A stretch of DNA of 64,000 bases from Methylobacterium sp. B4 (GTDB lineage: Bacteria; Pseudomonadota; Alphaproteobacteria; Rhizobiales; Beijerinckiaceae): the NCBI RefSeq assembly GCF_003201865.1, contig NZ_QJJJ01000015.1, positions 35,215-99,214 on the forward strand. Reading direction: 5' to 3'. The translations under genes and the position numbers were made by a program. The notes beneath the pieces are model-generated. The model saw only the letters and a program-made list of their open reading frames with translations. It did not search any database and had not been told where the DNA came from. This document shows, in pieces, positions 47,026 through 55,365 of the stretch; position 1 is the stretch's first letter; every line of letters starts with the position of its first letter.

Positions 47026-47874
47026 GTGCTGCGCCTCTTTCCCCTCTCCGACCTGCATCTCGAACGGCGCCGGCCCGATCTGATCCCGCCGCCGTCAAAC
47101 CCCTTCGACGTCCTCGTCTGCGCGGGCGACCTGCACGAGGGCCAGCCCGAGGCCGGACTCGCCACGGTGCTGGCGCTCGCGGGCGAGCGGCCGGTGGTGC
47201 TGGTGCCGGGCAACCACGAGCACTACGCCCCGACGGGCGACCCGCGCACCGCGTCCGAACTCCTCGCCGCCCTGGAGCGCGAGGTCGCCCGGCTGAACGG
47301 GCTGGGGCAGCGCATCCACCTGCTCCAGGGTGGGCAGGACGCGGTGATCGGGGGCGTGCGCTTCGTCGGCACGACGCTCTGGAGCGACTGGTCGCTTGCC
47401 GGGCGCTGGCTCGCCGACGACACGCCCGACCGGCCCGACGACCCGGTGGCGTACGCCGCCGCGCGGATGACCGATCCCGTCACCGGCTCGCGGGAGTATC
47501 GCGGCTCGATCCGCCGGGCCGACCGCCAGCCCTGGTCGCCGGCCGATGCGATGGAGGCTCATTCCCGCGAGAAGGCCGCCCTGCTCGAAAGCCTCGCCCG
47601 GAGCCATCCGGGGCCGACGGTCGTCGTCACGCATCACCCTGCGAGCCCGCTCGCCGCCGACGCCTTCCGGGATGCGCCGGGCGTGCCCTGGTGGGTGCCG
47701 GCCTTCTACGCCACCACCGTCCTCGACGACCTGCCGGACGCCGTCCGGCCCGCGGCCTGGATCTCGGGTCATTTCCACGCCGGCCACGACATGCGCGTCG
47801 GACGCACCCGCTGGGTCGCCAACCCGGTGGAGGGCGGGACGTTTCGCAACGACCTCGTCGTCGAGGTCGCGTAG
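47026..47874 (+). CDS. Metallophosphoesterase
   Basis: A 282-residue calcineurin-like phosphoesterase. The five metal-binding blocks are visible: 'PLSDLHLERR' (Asp, His), 'VCAGDLHEG' (Gly-Asp), 'LVPGNHEHY' (Asn-His), 'VVTHHPASP' (His) and 'ISGHFHAGHD' (His-x-His). The start is a GTG at 47026, which places the first metal ligand near residue 9; no ATG is near. It follows the CDF gene after a 41-base gap. The family includes phosphodiesterases and lipid or nucleotide phosphatases; the substrate is unknown. Confidence 0.88.
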   Translation: MLRLFPLSDLHLERRRPDLIPPPSNPFDVLVCAGDLHEGQPEAGLATVLALAGERPVVLVPGNHEHYAPTGDPRTASELLAALEREVARLNGLGQRIHLLQGGQDAVIGGVRFVGTTLWSDWSLAGRWLADDTPDRPDDPVAYAAARMTDPVTGSREYRGSIRRADRQPWSPADAMEAHSREKAALLESLARSHPGPTVVVTHHPASPLAADAFRDAPGVPWWVPAFYATTVLDDLPDAVRPAAWISGHFHAGHDMRVGRTRWVANPVEGGTFRNDLVVEVA

Positions 47875-47971
47875 CGGACCTCTCGACGAAACCCCGGAGC
47901 CGGCTCACGCGTAGGAGACGGCACCTGCCTCAAGGCGGGGAAGACCGACAAAAGATCCGGGAGATTCGTCC

Positions 47972-48193
47972 ATGAACGCCTTCATCGCCGTGGTGCTCGT
48001 CTGCGCCAACGCCGTTCCGCAGCAGGATTGCAACGACGAGCGGGCGAGCGAGGTGCGCAAGGTCAGGGTGGCGAACGAACTCGGCTGCACCAGCGGCTGG
48101 CAGGAAATCATCGCCCGCACCGACCTGCGCGACGAGGTCGGCAAGACGAGCTATCTCAAGACCGAGTGCCGCCGGGTGAAGGAGCGGGACTAG
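47972..48193 (+). CDS. Small secreted cysteine-containing protein
   Basis: A 73-residue protein with a short hydrophobic N-terminus (MNAFIAVVLVCANAVP) that may be a signal peptide or anchor. Four cysteines (about residues 11, 20, 39, 66) could form disulfides in the periplasm. The rest is charged, with 'ASEVRKVRVANELGCTSGWQ'. GGGAG lies upstream of the ATG at 47972. I recognise no family. Small proteins like this are common as strain- or genus-specific genes in methylobacteria. Confidence 0.6.
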   Translation: MNAFIAVVLVCANAVPQQDCNDERASEVRKVRVANELGCTSGWQEIIARTDLRDEVGKTSYLKTECRRVKERD

Positions 48194-48406
48194 AATCTAT
48201 CCCGACACGCTCGATCAGGATCGTCCCGCGCCCGTGAGAACGGCACGACCGGAGTTTCCCGGGAGACACTGACTCGGGGAATAGTCGCCGCGAGCCGCTC
48301 CGGCGTCGCCTCGGCGCCGGAATCTGCTATTCAGGCGCGGTCGGATCCGAATATCCGCCCGCGCGGACGGGTCCGGCCCATAGTTCTCCGGATCGTCGAG
48401 AGAGTG

Positions 48407-49552
48407 ATGCGCCTGAAACCCGGACCCGCCGCCCTGCGCCTGCCCGTTCTGGGCGTGCTGGCCGCCTTGTCCGTGACAGCGCCTTCCCTCGCCGCCGCGC
48501 CGCCCAGCCAGCCGACGGAGGGTCCGGGCGGGATCGGCGACAAGTCCGCCACCATCGCCAAGCGCGCCGTGGGCCGGGCGAGCGGAGCGAGCTACGTCTT
48601 CCACAAGGCCGGCCCGGCGCCGGAGGGCGGACGGCCGGTCGCGGTGTTCCTGCACGCCTGGGGCGCGCCGAACCCGCAGGCCTACGGCGCCTGGATCGAC
48701 CATCTCGCCCGCCACGGCTGGCTCGTGCTGTTCCCCCGCTTCCAGGAGGTGAACCGCACCCGCCCGGCGGACGCCCCGGCCATCGCCGCGCGCCTCCTCA
48801 AGTCGGCACTGGCCGACCTCGCCAACGACGCCGACGCCCGGCCCGACACGAGCCGCCTCGCCCTGATCGGGCATCTGGCCGGCGCGCCGCTCGCCGCCCA
48901 CCTCGCGGCGGAGGCCGAGAAGGAGGGCCTGCCCGCGCCCAAGCTTGTCTACGTGACGATGCCCGGCGGCATCGCCCGGGACGCCAAGTCCCGCGGCATC
49001 CCCCTGGGCGACCTCGACGGCATCGCCCCGAAGACCTTGCTCGTCACCGTGATCGGCGACCGGGACGCGCGGGCCGCCGACGCCGCCGCCCGGCGCATCC
49101 TGCGCGACGCCCATTCCGTGCCGCCGGAGCGCAAGTTGTTCGTGCGCGCGCTCTCCGACGACCACGGCTTCCCGGCGCTCACCGCGACGCTGGCCGCGCC
49201 CGCAGGGCTCGACGCCGCCTATGACGGCGGCGCGATCAAGCTGCCCCCGGACCCGCCGGGCGAGAAGCCGCCGCCCTTCCGCTGGTCGGCGGACATGGCG
49301 CTGTCGGGCGAGCAGACGACCCTGGTTTCGCAGATCAACAACGCCCGCGCCGACAGCCTCGACTACCTCGCCTTCTGGCGCACCTTCGATATGGCGGCTT
49401 CCGCCGCCTTCGCCGGCAAGGACGCGACGAGCCTGAAGAACGATCCCGCTTTCAGCGACATGCGCCGCTGGGGCGACGGCTGGCCGGTCAAGCGCCTGGG
49501 CGTCGAGATCCCGAAAGCTCCGACCGCGGCCCCCGCGGCCGTGCAGCGCTGA
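48407..49552 (+). CDS. Alpha/beta hydrolase-fold protein lacking the nucleophile serine
   Basis: A 381-residue exported protein. A signal peptide runs to about residue 30 (TAPSLAAAPP). The first beta-strand 'VAVFLHAWGAPNPQAYGAWI' and the later 'ALIGHLAGAPLAAHLAAEAE' fit a dienelactone-hydrolase/chlorophyllase-like alpha/beta hydrolase fold. The elbow reads GHLAG where an active enzyme would have GHSxG. The C-terminal 'LDYLAFWRTFDMAASAAF' part is family-like. The start at 48407 gives GAGAGAG upstream. It may be a non-catalytic binding protein or use another residue; the call rests on fold similarity. Confidence 0.7.
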   Translation: MRLKPGPAALRLPVLGVLAALSVTAPSLAAAPPSQPTEGPGGIGDKSATIAKRAVGRASGASYVFHKAGPAPEGGRPVAVFLHAWGAPNPQAYGAWIDHLARHGWLVLFPRFQEVNRTRPADAPAIAARLLKSALADLANDADARPDTSRLALIGHLAGAPLAAHLAAEAEKEGLPAPKLVYVTMPGGIARDAKSRGIPLGDLDGIAPKTLLVTVIGDRDARAADAAARRILRDAHSVPPERKLFVRALSDDHGFPALTATLAAPAGLDAAYDGGAIKLPPDPPGEKPPPFRWSADMALSGEQTTLVSQINNARADSLDYLAFWRTFDMAASAAFAGKDATSLKNDPAFSDMRRWGDGWPVKRLGVEIPKAPTAAPAAVQR

Positions 49553-49640
49553 GTCACGGCTCGAACCCCGATCCCACCCGGCACGCGGCCCCGTCCGGGC
49601 CGGTGCCCGCTCGCAAACCAGGAAGAGTGCCGTCAAGCCG

Positions 49641-50252
49641 ATGAAGCTGTTTCACTCGCACAGCTCGCCCTTCGTGCGGAAGGTGATGGTCGCGGCCCAG
49701 GAACTCGGCCTCGCCGAGCGGCTGGAGCTGCTGCCGAGCGCCGTCCACCCGGTCAAGCGCGACCGCTCGGTGCTGGCGCAGCACCCGCTCGCCCAGGTGC
49801 CGACGCTGATCCTCGACACGGGCGAGAGCCTCGCCGACAGCCGGGTCATCTGCGAATATCTCGATGCGGAAGCCGGCGGCCGGCTGTTCCCGGCGCAGGG
49901 CCCCGCGCGCTGGCGGGCGCTCAACGAGCAATCCACCGCCGACGGGGTGCTCGATGCCGCCCTGCTGATCCGCTACGAACTCACGGCGCGCCCGGAATCC
50001 GAGCGCTCTGCCGCCTGGATCGAGGGGCAGACCGCCAAGATCGAGAGCGCGCTGGCCTGGTTCGAGGAGGGGTCGGACGAACGCGCCGATCGCGTGGATA
50101 TCGGCACCATCGCGCTCGCCTGCGCGCTGGGCTATCTCGACCTGCGCTTCTCCGACATCGCCTGGCGCGACGACGCCCCCGATCTGGCCGCGTGGTTCGC
50201 GCGCTTCGAGGAGCGGCCTTCCATGGTGGCGACGCGCCCGCCCGCGGGCTGA
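49641..50252 (+). CDS. Glutathione S-transferase family protein
   Basis: A 203-residue GST. The N-terminal thioredoxin fold has 'KLFHSHSSPFVRKVMVAAQE', with the active-site serine/tyrosine region SxSPFVRK. The cis-proline is in 'QVPTLILDTGESLADSRVIC', followed by the helical C-terminal domain beginning near residue 85. 'EQSTADGVLDAALLIRYELT' fits the GST_C domain. It resembles bacterial stringent-starvation/YibF-like GSTs. The ATG at 49641 follows a GAAGAG sequence by about ten bases. It may conjugate or reduce electrophiles such as aldehydes. Confidence 0.9.
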   Translation: MKLFHSHSSPFVRKVMVAAQELGLAERLELLPSAVHPVKRDRSVLAQHPLAQVPTLILDTGESLADSRVICEYLDAEAGGRLFPAQGPARWRALNEQSTADGVLDAALLIRYELTARPESERSAAWIEGQTAKIESALAWFEEGSDERADRVDIGTIALACALGYLDLRFSDIAWRDDAPDLAAWFARFEERPSMVATRPPAG

Positions 50253-50321
50253 ACCGTCGAGGGGTCTTCCGGCTGGCTCAGCCCTTGCTAAGCTTGGCCG
50301 TCCCCACCGGGAGGCCCCGTC

Positions 50322-50534
50322 ATGCCCGACTTCGTCGCCGCCGCCCTCGCATCCGTGACCTTCTGTCTCGCCGTCGTCGCGCTCAACGCGTTGACGCGCC
50401 TCGCCCTCCAGGTCCAACTCGCGCCGGACGGGCTCGCCGAGAACGGCTTTCTCCAGTTCGGCGGCGCGCTGGTGCTGGCGCGCACGACCTACCGGCGCGC
50501 GACCCGGGTACCGGGACGGCTCATCGGCGACTGA
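50322..50534 (+). CDS. Small hypothetical membrane protein
   Basis: A 70-residue protein with one predicted transmembrane helix (about residues 5-30, 'FVAAALASVTFCLAVVALNA') and a basic C-terminal tail. GGGAGG lies upstream of the ATG at 50322, which supports translation. It follows the GST gene by about 70 bases on the same strand. There is no recognised family and no conserved motif that I can see. Confidence 0.5.
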   Translation: MPDFVAAALASVTFCLAVVALNALTRLALQVQLAPDGLAENGFLQFGGALVLARTTYRRATRVPGRLIGD

Positions 50535-50593
50535 GCCGCGCCTGCCGGTAAAGACGTTCCGGCCGAGAGGCTTATCCCGGGACGTTGTGAATC

Positions 50594-50669
50594 CGGATTG
50601 CTTCGGCTTCACCTCGCCATGACGCAGAGACCTGCGCCGTCATCGCGAACGACAGCGAAGCGATCCAGG
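50594..50669. repeat. Dispersed intergenic palindromic repeat, copy 4
   Basis: The two arms occur here in the reverse order to copies 2 and 3: CGGATTGCTTCGGCTTCACC (then TCGCCATGACG) first, then CGTCATCGCGAACGACAGCG (then AAGCGATCCAG). It lies upstream of the terminator of the amidinotransferase gene and is the same family as the copies at 29892, 31898 and 44629. Confidence 0.6.
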
Positions 50670-50691
50670 CACCGCGCCGGCGCCGAACACG

Positions 50692-50724
50692 AAAAAGCCC
50701 GCCGGCGGCAACACCGCGGCGGGC
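50692..50724 (-). terminator. Rho-independent terminator of the amidinotransferase gene
   Basis: On the minus strand, GCCCGCCGCGG pairs (with one bulge) with CCGCCGGCGGGC around TGTTG, followed by five T residues (50696-50692). It lies about 38 bases after the amidinotransferase stop. Confidence 0.8.
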
Positions 50725-50761
50725 TCCGGCACGAGACCCGCCCGAGGGCGGGACCGTGTCC

Positions 50762-51943
50762 CTAGAAGTACGACTTCAGCACGCCCCGGCGGCGCACGTC
50801 GAGCGTGGCGCAGTGGAACGAGCCGCCGAAGGGGCCGTAGGACAGGAACGGCGCCGGGATCGGATCGAAGCCCCAATCCTTCAGGGCCTTGATCAGGGTC
50901 GGCTGGCTCTGGTCGACGACGATCTTCTTCTCGTCGATGGCGAGCACGTTGATCGAGGTCCAGGGCGAGCACATCGAGATTTTGCTCATGAAGCCCTCGA
51001 CCGGGTCGGGGCGCGGCGCGATCAGCACGTCCCACTTCTTGAGCACGGCCGGCAGCTTCTCGACATCGATATAGTCGGGATTGACCAGCACCTTGCCCGG
51101 CGCCAGCGGCATGAACGACGAATCGATGTGCATCGGCTGCGGGCAGCGGCTCTCGATCTCGTGGATGCGGAAGCCGGGGCCGAGGTGGCGGCGCAGCCAC
51201 TCGATGCCCATCAGGTTCGTCACGTTCGAGCGGGTCACGAACAGATCGCGGCCGCAGCGCACGAAGTCGGCCGCGTCGAAGACCGGCTCGAACTCGTTGA
51301 CCGTGAACTGCATGGGCTCGCCGGCCTTCAGGTTCGGCACCCGGTAATCGTAGTTGTAGAGGTCGTCCGTCAGCTGAGGACGCGGCGCGGAGGTCCAGCG
51401 CGCGCCGGCGCGGAAGTACTCCTTGAAGAGCGAACGGTAGGCGTCGCCCTCGAAGTAGCGCGAGCGCCAGCACATCGGGCTCTCGATGATCTCGTCGCCG
51501 ATCACGAGGTACGGGTCGCGCGGGCAGGCGACGCAGAAGCCGCGCGAGGTCCAGCGCGGGGCCTTGAACTTCTTCGAGAAGTCGACCGGGTCGGGACGGC
51601 GCACCTTCACGCCTTCGCCGGCCAGGATATTGATGAAGTTGTCGAGCTCCTGTTGAGCCAACTTCTTCATGAACTTCGGATACTTCCAGCCGGAGGCGAA
51701 GCGGTAGAACGGCTGGGCCGCCCGCGGCAGGTTGAAAATCACGGTGAGGTGATGGGTCGGGATCGTGGCGCCGTCGAGCGAGCCGACGATCACCTCCTCC
51801 AGCGGGTCCCACTCGTTCCAGGCCATCACCGGGCTGCGGGTGGCGGGGATGTCGCGGCGGGACTCGTAGCCCTCCGAAAGGCCCCTCGTCGAGGCGTCGT
51901 CGACCAGGGCGGAATCCGCCGTGATCTGCGGCTCGCGATCCAT
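50762..51943 (-). CDS. Amidinotransferase homologous to L-arginine:glycine amidinotransferase (AGAT)
   Basis: A 393-residue cytoplasmic enzyme strongly resembling AGAT/GATM and streptomycin-type aminocyclitol amidinotransferases. Landmarks are 'PMCWRSRYFEGDAYRSLFKE', 'FEPVFDAADFVRCGRDLFVT', 'NLMGIEWLRRHLG' and 'PMHIDSSF'. The AGAT catalytic triad is intact as Asp223, His272 and Cys378 (SFHCAT). It should transfer the amidino group of arginine to an amine. The ATG at 51943 has GGAG six bases upstream; an ATG at 51955 and a TTG at 51976 are alternatives. It has its own terminator and is divergent from hpnL, 211 bases away. This suggests guanidinylation of the hopanoid aminocyclitol, which is inference. 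Confidence 0.9.
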   Translation of the reverse strand: MDREPQITADSALVDDASTRGLSEGYESRRDIPATRSPVMAWNEWDPLEEVIVGSLDGATIPTHHLTVIFNLPRAAQPFYRFASGWKYPKFMKKLAQQELDNFINILAGEGVKVRRPDPVDFSKKFKAPRWTSRGFCVACPRDPYLVIGDEIIESPMCWRSRYFEGDAYRSLFKEYFRAGARWTSAPRPQLTDDLYNYDYRVPNLKAGEPMQFTVNEFEPVFDAADFVRCGRDLFVTRSNVTNLMGIEWLRRHLGPGFRIHEIESRCPQPMHIDSSFMPLAPGKVLVNPDYIDVEKLPAVLKKWDVLIAPRPDPVEGFMSKISMCSPWTSINVLAIDEKKIVVDQSQPTLIKALKDWGFDPIPAPFLSYGPFGGSFHCATLDVRRRGVLKSYF

Positions 51944-52154
51944 TATCGGCTCCATTGAAGCGGCGTCTCGCGACAATCGTCGCCAGCGTCCACCGCGGGC
52001 GCCGCTTTGCTCCCCGGTGTGTCAATCGGGTGATAGACAGGGCTGGGCAAAGCTGCAACCTGCGGAAACGCTCCGCAGCGTCGGCCAAGCTTCGAAGGCC
52101 GGCACGGGTGGGATTTCGACAACACTAGCCTTCGCCGATTATCGAAAGAGGCTG

Positions 52155-53282
52155 ATGAAGCGTCTCACTACACTGGCATCGATCGTTGGATTGGGTACGG
52201 CGCTGGCGCTGTTCCTGTCCTCCGGCGTGTCCGATGTCACGGCCGCGCTCGTCGGCGCGGGCTGGGGCGCCGTCGTCGTCGTGCTCGCCCGCTTCGCCGC
52301 GGTCGCCTGGGCGGGTCTCGGCTGGCACGTGGTCTTCCCCCGCGGCGCCGGCCCCACCTTGCGCGACTGCATCTCGCTGCGCTTCGTGCGCGAGGGCATC
52401 AACACGCTTCTCCCGGTGGCGCAGGTCGGCGGCGACCTCATCGGCGCGCGCCTGCTCATCCGCCGCGGCACCCCGGGCGGCATGGCCGGCGCCAGCATGT
52501 TCGTCGACCTGATGACCCAGGCGATCACCCAGCTCCTCTTCACGGTGGCCGGGCTTCTGCTGCTGATCCAGATCACCGGCGACGGGCCGATGGTGCGCAC
52601 GGTCGCGGGCGGCGTGCTGATCGCCGTGCCGGCGCTCATCGCCTTCTACGTCATCCAGCGCCGCAGCGGTCACCGCCTGATCGAGGCGGCGCTCAGCCGC
52701 TTCGCCGCGGGCCGCGAGTGGCGGGCGCTCGGCGCCGTCGACGTGCTCTACGAGAACCTGCGCCGCCTCTACGGCAACCGTGCCCGCGTCGGCGCCGCCC
52801 TGCTCGTCCATCTCGTCGGCTGGGTCGTCGGCACGGTCGAGGTCTGGATCGCGCTCAACGCGATGGGCTACTCGATCAGCTTCATGGACGCTCTCGTCAT
52901 CGAGAGCCTCGCCCAGGCCGTGCGCGGCGCCGCCTTCGTGGTGCCCGGTGCCATCGGCGCCCAGGAAGGCGGCCTGATCGCCCTGTGCGCCCTGTTCGGC
53001 ATCCCCCCGGAGGCCGCGCTCGCCCTCTCACTGGTCAAGCGGGTGGCCGACCTCGCCGTCGGCCTTCCGAGCCTCGCCCTCTGGCACCTGATGGAGCGCA
53101 AGGCCGCCGCCACCGCCGAGCCGGACGCGGCCGATGCGGTGCGCGAGGGTCTCGGCGCGATCCGGGCGCGGCTCGGCCGCCGCCTCGCTCCGGCCCCGCT
53201 CGCCCCGGCCTATTTCCCGGCCGCGCGGAATCCCGCCCTTTCCCCGGACAACGAAGCTGGAGCGCTCCAGAAGTGCGCCTGA
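52155..53282 (+). CDS. hpnL: Hopanoid biosynthesis-associated membrane protein HpnL
   Basis: A 375-residue integral membrane protein with about eight helices, belonging to the lysylphosphatidylglycerol synthase transmembrane (UPF0104) family, HpnL branch. Visible motifs are 'LPVAQVGGDLIGARLLIRRG', 'MFVDLMTQAITQLLFTVAG' and 'VVPGAIGAQEGGLIALCALF'. The ATG at 52155 is used because the upstream in-frame extension has no coding pattern. It overlaps hpnM by ten bases, so the two are co-translated. HpnL is found in many hopanoid loci and may take part in hopanoid or lipid movement; its biochemical role is not established. Confidence 0.88.
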   Translation: MKRLTTLASIVGLGTALALFLSSGVSDVTAALVGAGWGAVVVVLARFAAVAWAGLGWHVVFPRGAGPTLRDCISLRFVREGINTLLPVAQVGGDLIGARLLIRRGTPGGMAGASMFVDLMTQAITQLLFTVAGLLLLIQITGDGPMVRTVAGGVLIAVPALIAFYVIQRRSGHRLIEAALSRFAAGREWRALGAVDVLYENLRRLYGNRARVGAALLVHLVGWVVGTVEVWIALNAMGYSISFMDALVIESLAQAVRGAAFVVPGAIGAQEGGLIALCALFGIPPEAALALSLVKRVADLAVGLPSLALWHLMERKAAATAEPDAADAVREGLGAIRARLGRRLAPAPLAPAYFPAARNPALSPDNEAGALQKCA

Positions 53283-53890
53283 ACCGCCGCACCCTTCTCG
53301 CCGCCGCCGCGGTGCTCGCCGTCTCGGGGGCGCCGCAGGCCGCCAGGGCTGCGGAGGATCCAGCCGTCGAGCCGATCCGGCGCCTCTACGCCAAGTTCGA
53401 AGAGGCGCTGAAGAACGGCGCGGGCGACCTCAAAGCGCGCCTCGCCATCGTCGGCGACACCTTGGCCGCGACCTTCGACACGGCCAGCATGGTGCGCACC
53501 GCCGTCGGTCCGAAGTGGAAGAGCTTCAAGCCCGAGCAGCAGGAAGCTCTGACCGAGACCTTCGGCAAGTACTTCGTCACGCTCTACGCCAACCGCCTGT
53601 CGCAGGCGGCGGGCGGCAAGTTCGAGATCAAGCCCCAGAGCGAGGCGCGCGGGCCCAACCGCGTCGTCTTCACCCGGGTCTCGAACAAGGACGGCGACGA
53701 TTCGGAGGTCGACTACGTCGTCAACCCGGAGAACCGGGTGCAGGACGTGCTGCTCAACGGCAACGTGAGCGAGGTCGCCTCCATGCGGGCGGGCTTTTCC
53801 GACCCGCTCAAGACCGGCGGCGCCGACGGTTTGCTGAAATTCATGCGTGAACGCACCGACGGGATGCTCGCTGTCAAAGTCTCGCCTTGA
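53273..53890 (+). CDS. hpnM: Hopanoid biosynthesis-associated ABC-transport auxiliary protein HpnM
   Basis: A 205-residue exported protein of the MlaC/Ttg2D toluene-tolerance family, HpnM type. The N-terminus 'LNRRTLLAAAAVLAVSGAPQ' with twin arginines resembles a Tat or Sec signal peptide, cleaved near ARAAED. The body includes 'YAKFEEALKNG', 'AVGPKWKSFKPEQQEALTET' and 'RVQDVLLNGNVSEVASMRA'. The start is a GTG at 53273, inside the 3' end of hpnL. MlaC-type proteins carry phospholipids across the periplasm; HpnM may carry hopanoids. A 10-bp hairpin follows the stop. Confidence 0.88.
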   Translation: MRLNRRTLLAAAAVLAVSGAPQAARAAEDPAVEPIRRLYAKFEEALKNGAGDLKARLAIVGDTLAATFDTASMVRTAVGPKWKSFKPEQQEALTETFGKYFVTLYANRLSQAAGGKFEIKPQSEARGPNRVVFTRVSNKDGDDSEVDYVVNPENRVQDVLLNGNVSEVASMRAGFSDPLKTGGADGLLKFMRERTDGMLAVKVSP

Positions 53891-53913
53891 GACCCGTGTC
53901 CTAGGACGTCGCT

Positions 53914-53938
53914 CCGAAAGCCGGTCGTCGGCTTTCGG
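53914..53938 (+). terminator. Hairpin downstream of hpnM
   Basis: A perfect 10-base stem (CCGAAAGCCG with CGGCTTTCGG) and a five-base loop, starting 23 bases after the hpnM stop. It has no T-tract, so termination is weak at best; it could be a processing or attenuation site within the hpn locus. Confidence 0.4.
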
Positions 53939-54108
53939 GACGATTCCGGAGCAGCGCTCTGCCCGAAACGGAGACCGGTTCGGGGGTCGGGAGCGCCTTA
54001 CAGCAGGGCATCGGAGCCGCGCCCGGCGGGGCACGGCCTCAGGGCCCGACCAGACGCCCCGCCGCGGCGGGGATTCGATAGCCAGTCAGCAGCGAGCAAC
54101 GCGGCGCC

Positions 54109-55308
54109 ATGGACCTGAACGAGCTGCTGGGCTGGATCGCACCGCTTCTGCTGACGATGGCGCTGGCCGGCTGCGTCTACGCTCTGCTCGCCGCCTGGCT
54201 CACCGGCCGCTTCGCCGACCGCGCCGCGCCGGCCGCCCTGGCACCCGACGCGCCCCGCCCCGGCGTGACGATCCTCAAGCCGCTCTGCGGCCTCGAGCCG
54301 GACCTGTTCGAGAATCTCGACAGCTTCTGCCGCCAGGATTACGCCGGCCCGGTACAGGTCGTGTTCGGGGTACAGAACGCCGCCGACCCGGCACTTGCCG
54401 TGGTGCAGCGCCTGCGCGCGGCCCATCCCTCCTTGCGCCTCGACCTCGTGGTGGATGCGAGCCAGCACGGTTCGAACCGCAAGGTCTCCAACCTCATCAA
54501 CATGTCGGAGAAGATCGCCCACGAAGTCGTGGTTCTGGCCGACAGCGACATGTCGGTGCGCCCCGACTACCTGGAGCGCGTCGTCGCCGCCCTTTCCCAG
54601 CCGGGCGTGACCGGCGTCACCTGCCTCTATCACGGCGTACCGGGTGAGCGCGGCCCCTTCGCTCAGCTCGCGGCGCTCGCCATCGACGTGCAGTTCGTGC
54701 CCAACGTCATCCTCGGCACCAGCTTCGATCTCGCCCGGCCCTGCTTCGGCTCCACCATCGCCATGACGGCGGCGTCGCTCGCCCGCATCGGCGGCTTCCG
54801 CGCCTTCAAGGACGATCTGGCCGACGACTACGCCATCGGCGAGGCCCTGCGCGCCGACGGCGGCCGCATGGCGATCCCCGCCTTCACCATCGGGCATGCC
54901 TGCGTCGACACCGACCTCTCCGGCCTGTGGCGGCACGAGTTGCGCTGGAACCGCACCATCCGCAACGTCGATCCGAAGGGCTATGCCGGCTCGGTCGTCA
55001 CCCACGCCTTCCCGCTGGCCCTGCTCGCCGCGCTGATGCCCGGCGCCGGCATCGGCGCGCTGGCGGTGGCCGCGCTCGCGCTCGCCTGCCGCATCCTGCT
55101 GTGCCTGCGCATCGAGCGCGCCTTCGGTCTCGCGCCCCACGCCTACTGGCTGTTGCCGATACGTGACATGCTCTCCTTCATCAACTTCACCTGGAGCTTC
55201 GTCTCGGGTGCGGTGACATGGAAAGGTCACGATTACCGTGTGGTTGCGGACGGCACGCTCATTCCGGAGCACGGCCTCGGTCGCGAGTCGCGCGCGACGT
55301 CGGTCTAA
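54109..55308 (+). CDS. hpnI: Hopanoid glycosyltransferase HpnI
   Basis: A 399-residue membrane-associated family 21-type (ceramide glucosyltransferase-like) glycosyltransferase. Residues 1-35 include a membrane helix. The nucleotide region is 'RPGVTILKPLCGLEPDLFEN', the acceptor-side motifs include 'VVLADSDMSVRPDYLERVV' (D-x-D) and 'DDLADDYAIGEALR', and the C-terminus has three helices. In Burkholderia, HpnI adds N-acetylglucosamine to bacteriohopanetetrol, the first step to the cyclitol ether. It sits 57 bases before hpnJ in the same direction, so HpnI, HpnJ and HpnK should act in sequence here. Confidence 0.9.
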   Translation: MDLNELLGWIAPLLLTMALAGCVYALLAAWLTGRFADRAAPAALAPDAPRPGVTILKPLCGLEPDLFENLDSFCRQDYAGPVQVVFGVQNAADPALAVVQRLRAAHPSLRLDLVVDASQHGSNRKVSNLINMSEKIAHEVVVLADSDMSVRPDYLERVVAALSQPGVTGVTCLYHGVPGERGPFAQLAALAIDVQFVPNVILGTSFDLARPCFGSTIAMTAASLARIGGFRAFKDDLADDYAIGEALRADGGRMAIPAFTIGHACVDTDLSGLWRHELRWNRTIRNVDPKGYAGSVVTHAFPLALLAALMPGAGIGALAVAALALACRILLCLRIERAFGLAPHAYWLLPIRDMLSFINFTWSFVSGAVTWKGHDYRVVADGTLIPEHGLGRESRATSV

Positions 55309-55365
55309 GCTTCAAACCATTCGCCCTCTACAGTCATTCGCTCGAGCCTTGAGGCCTTGAACCCC

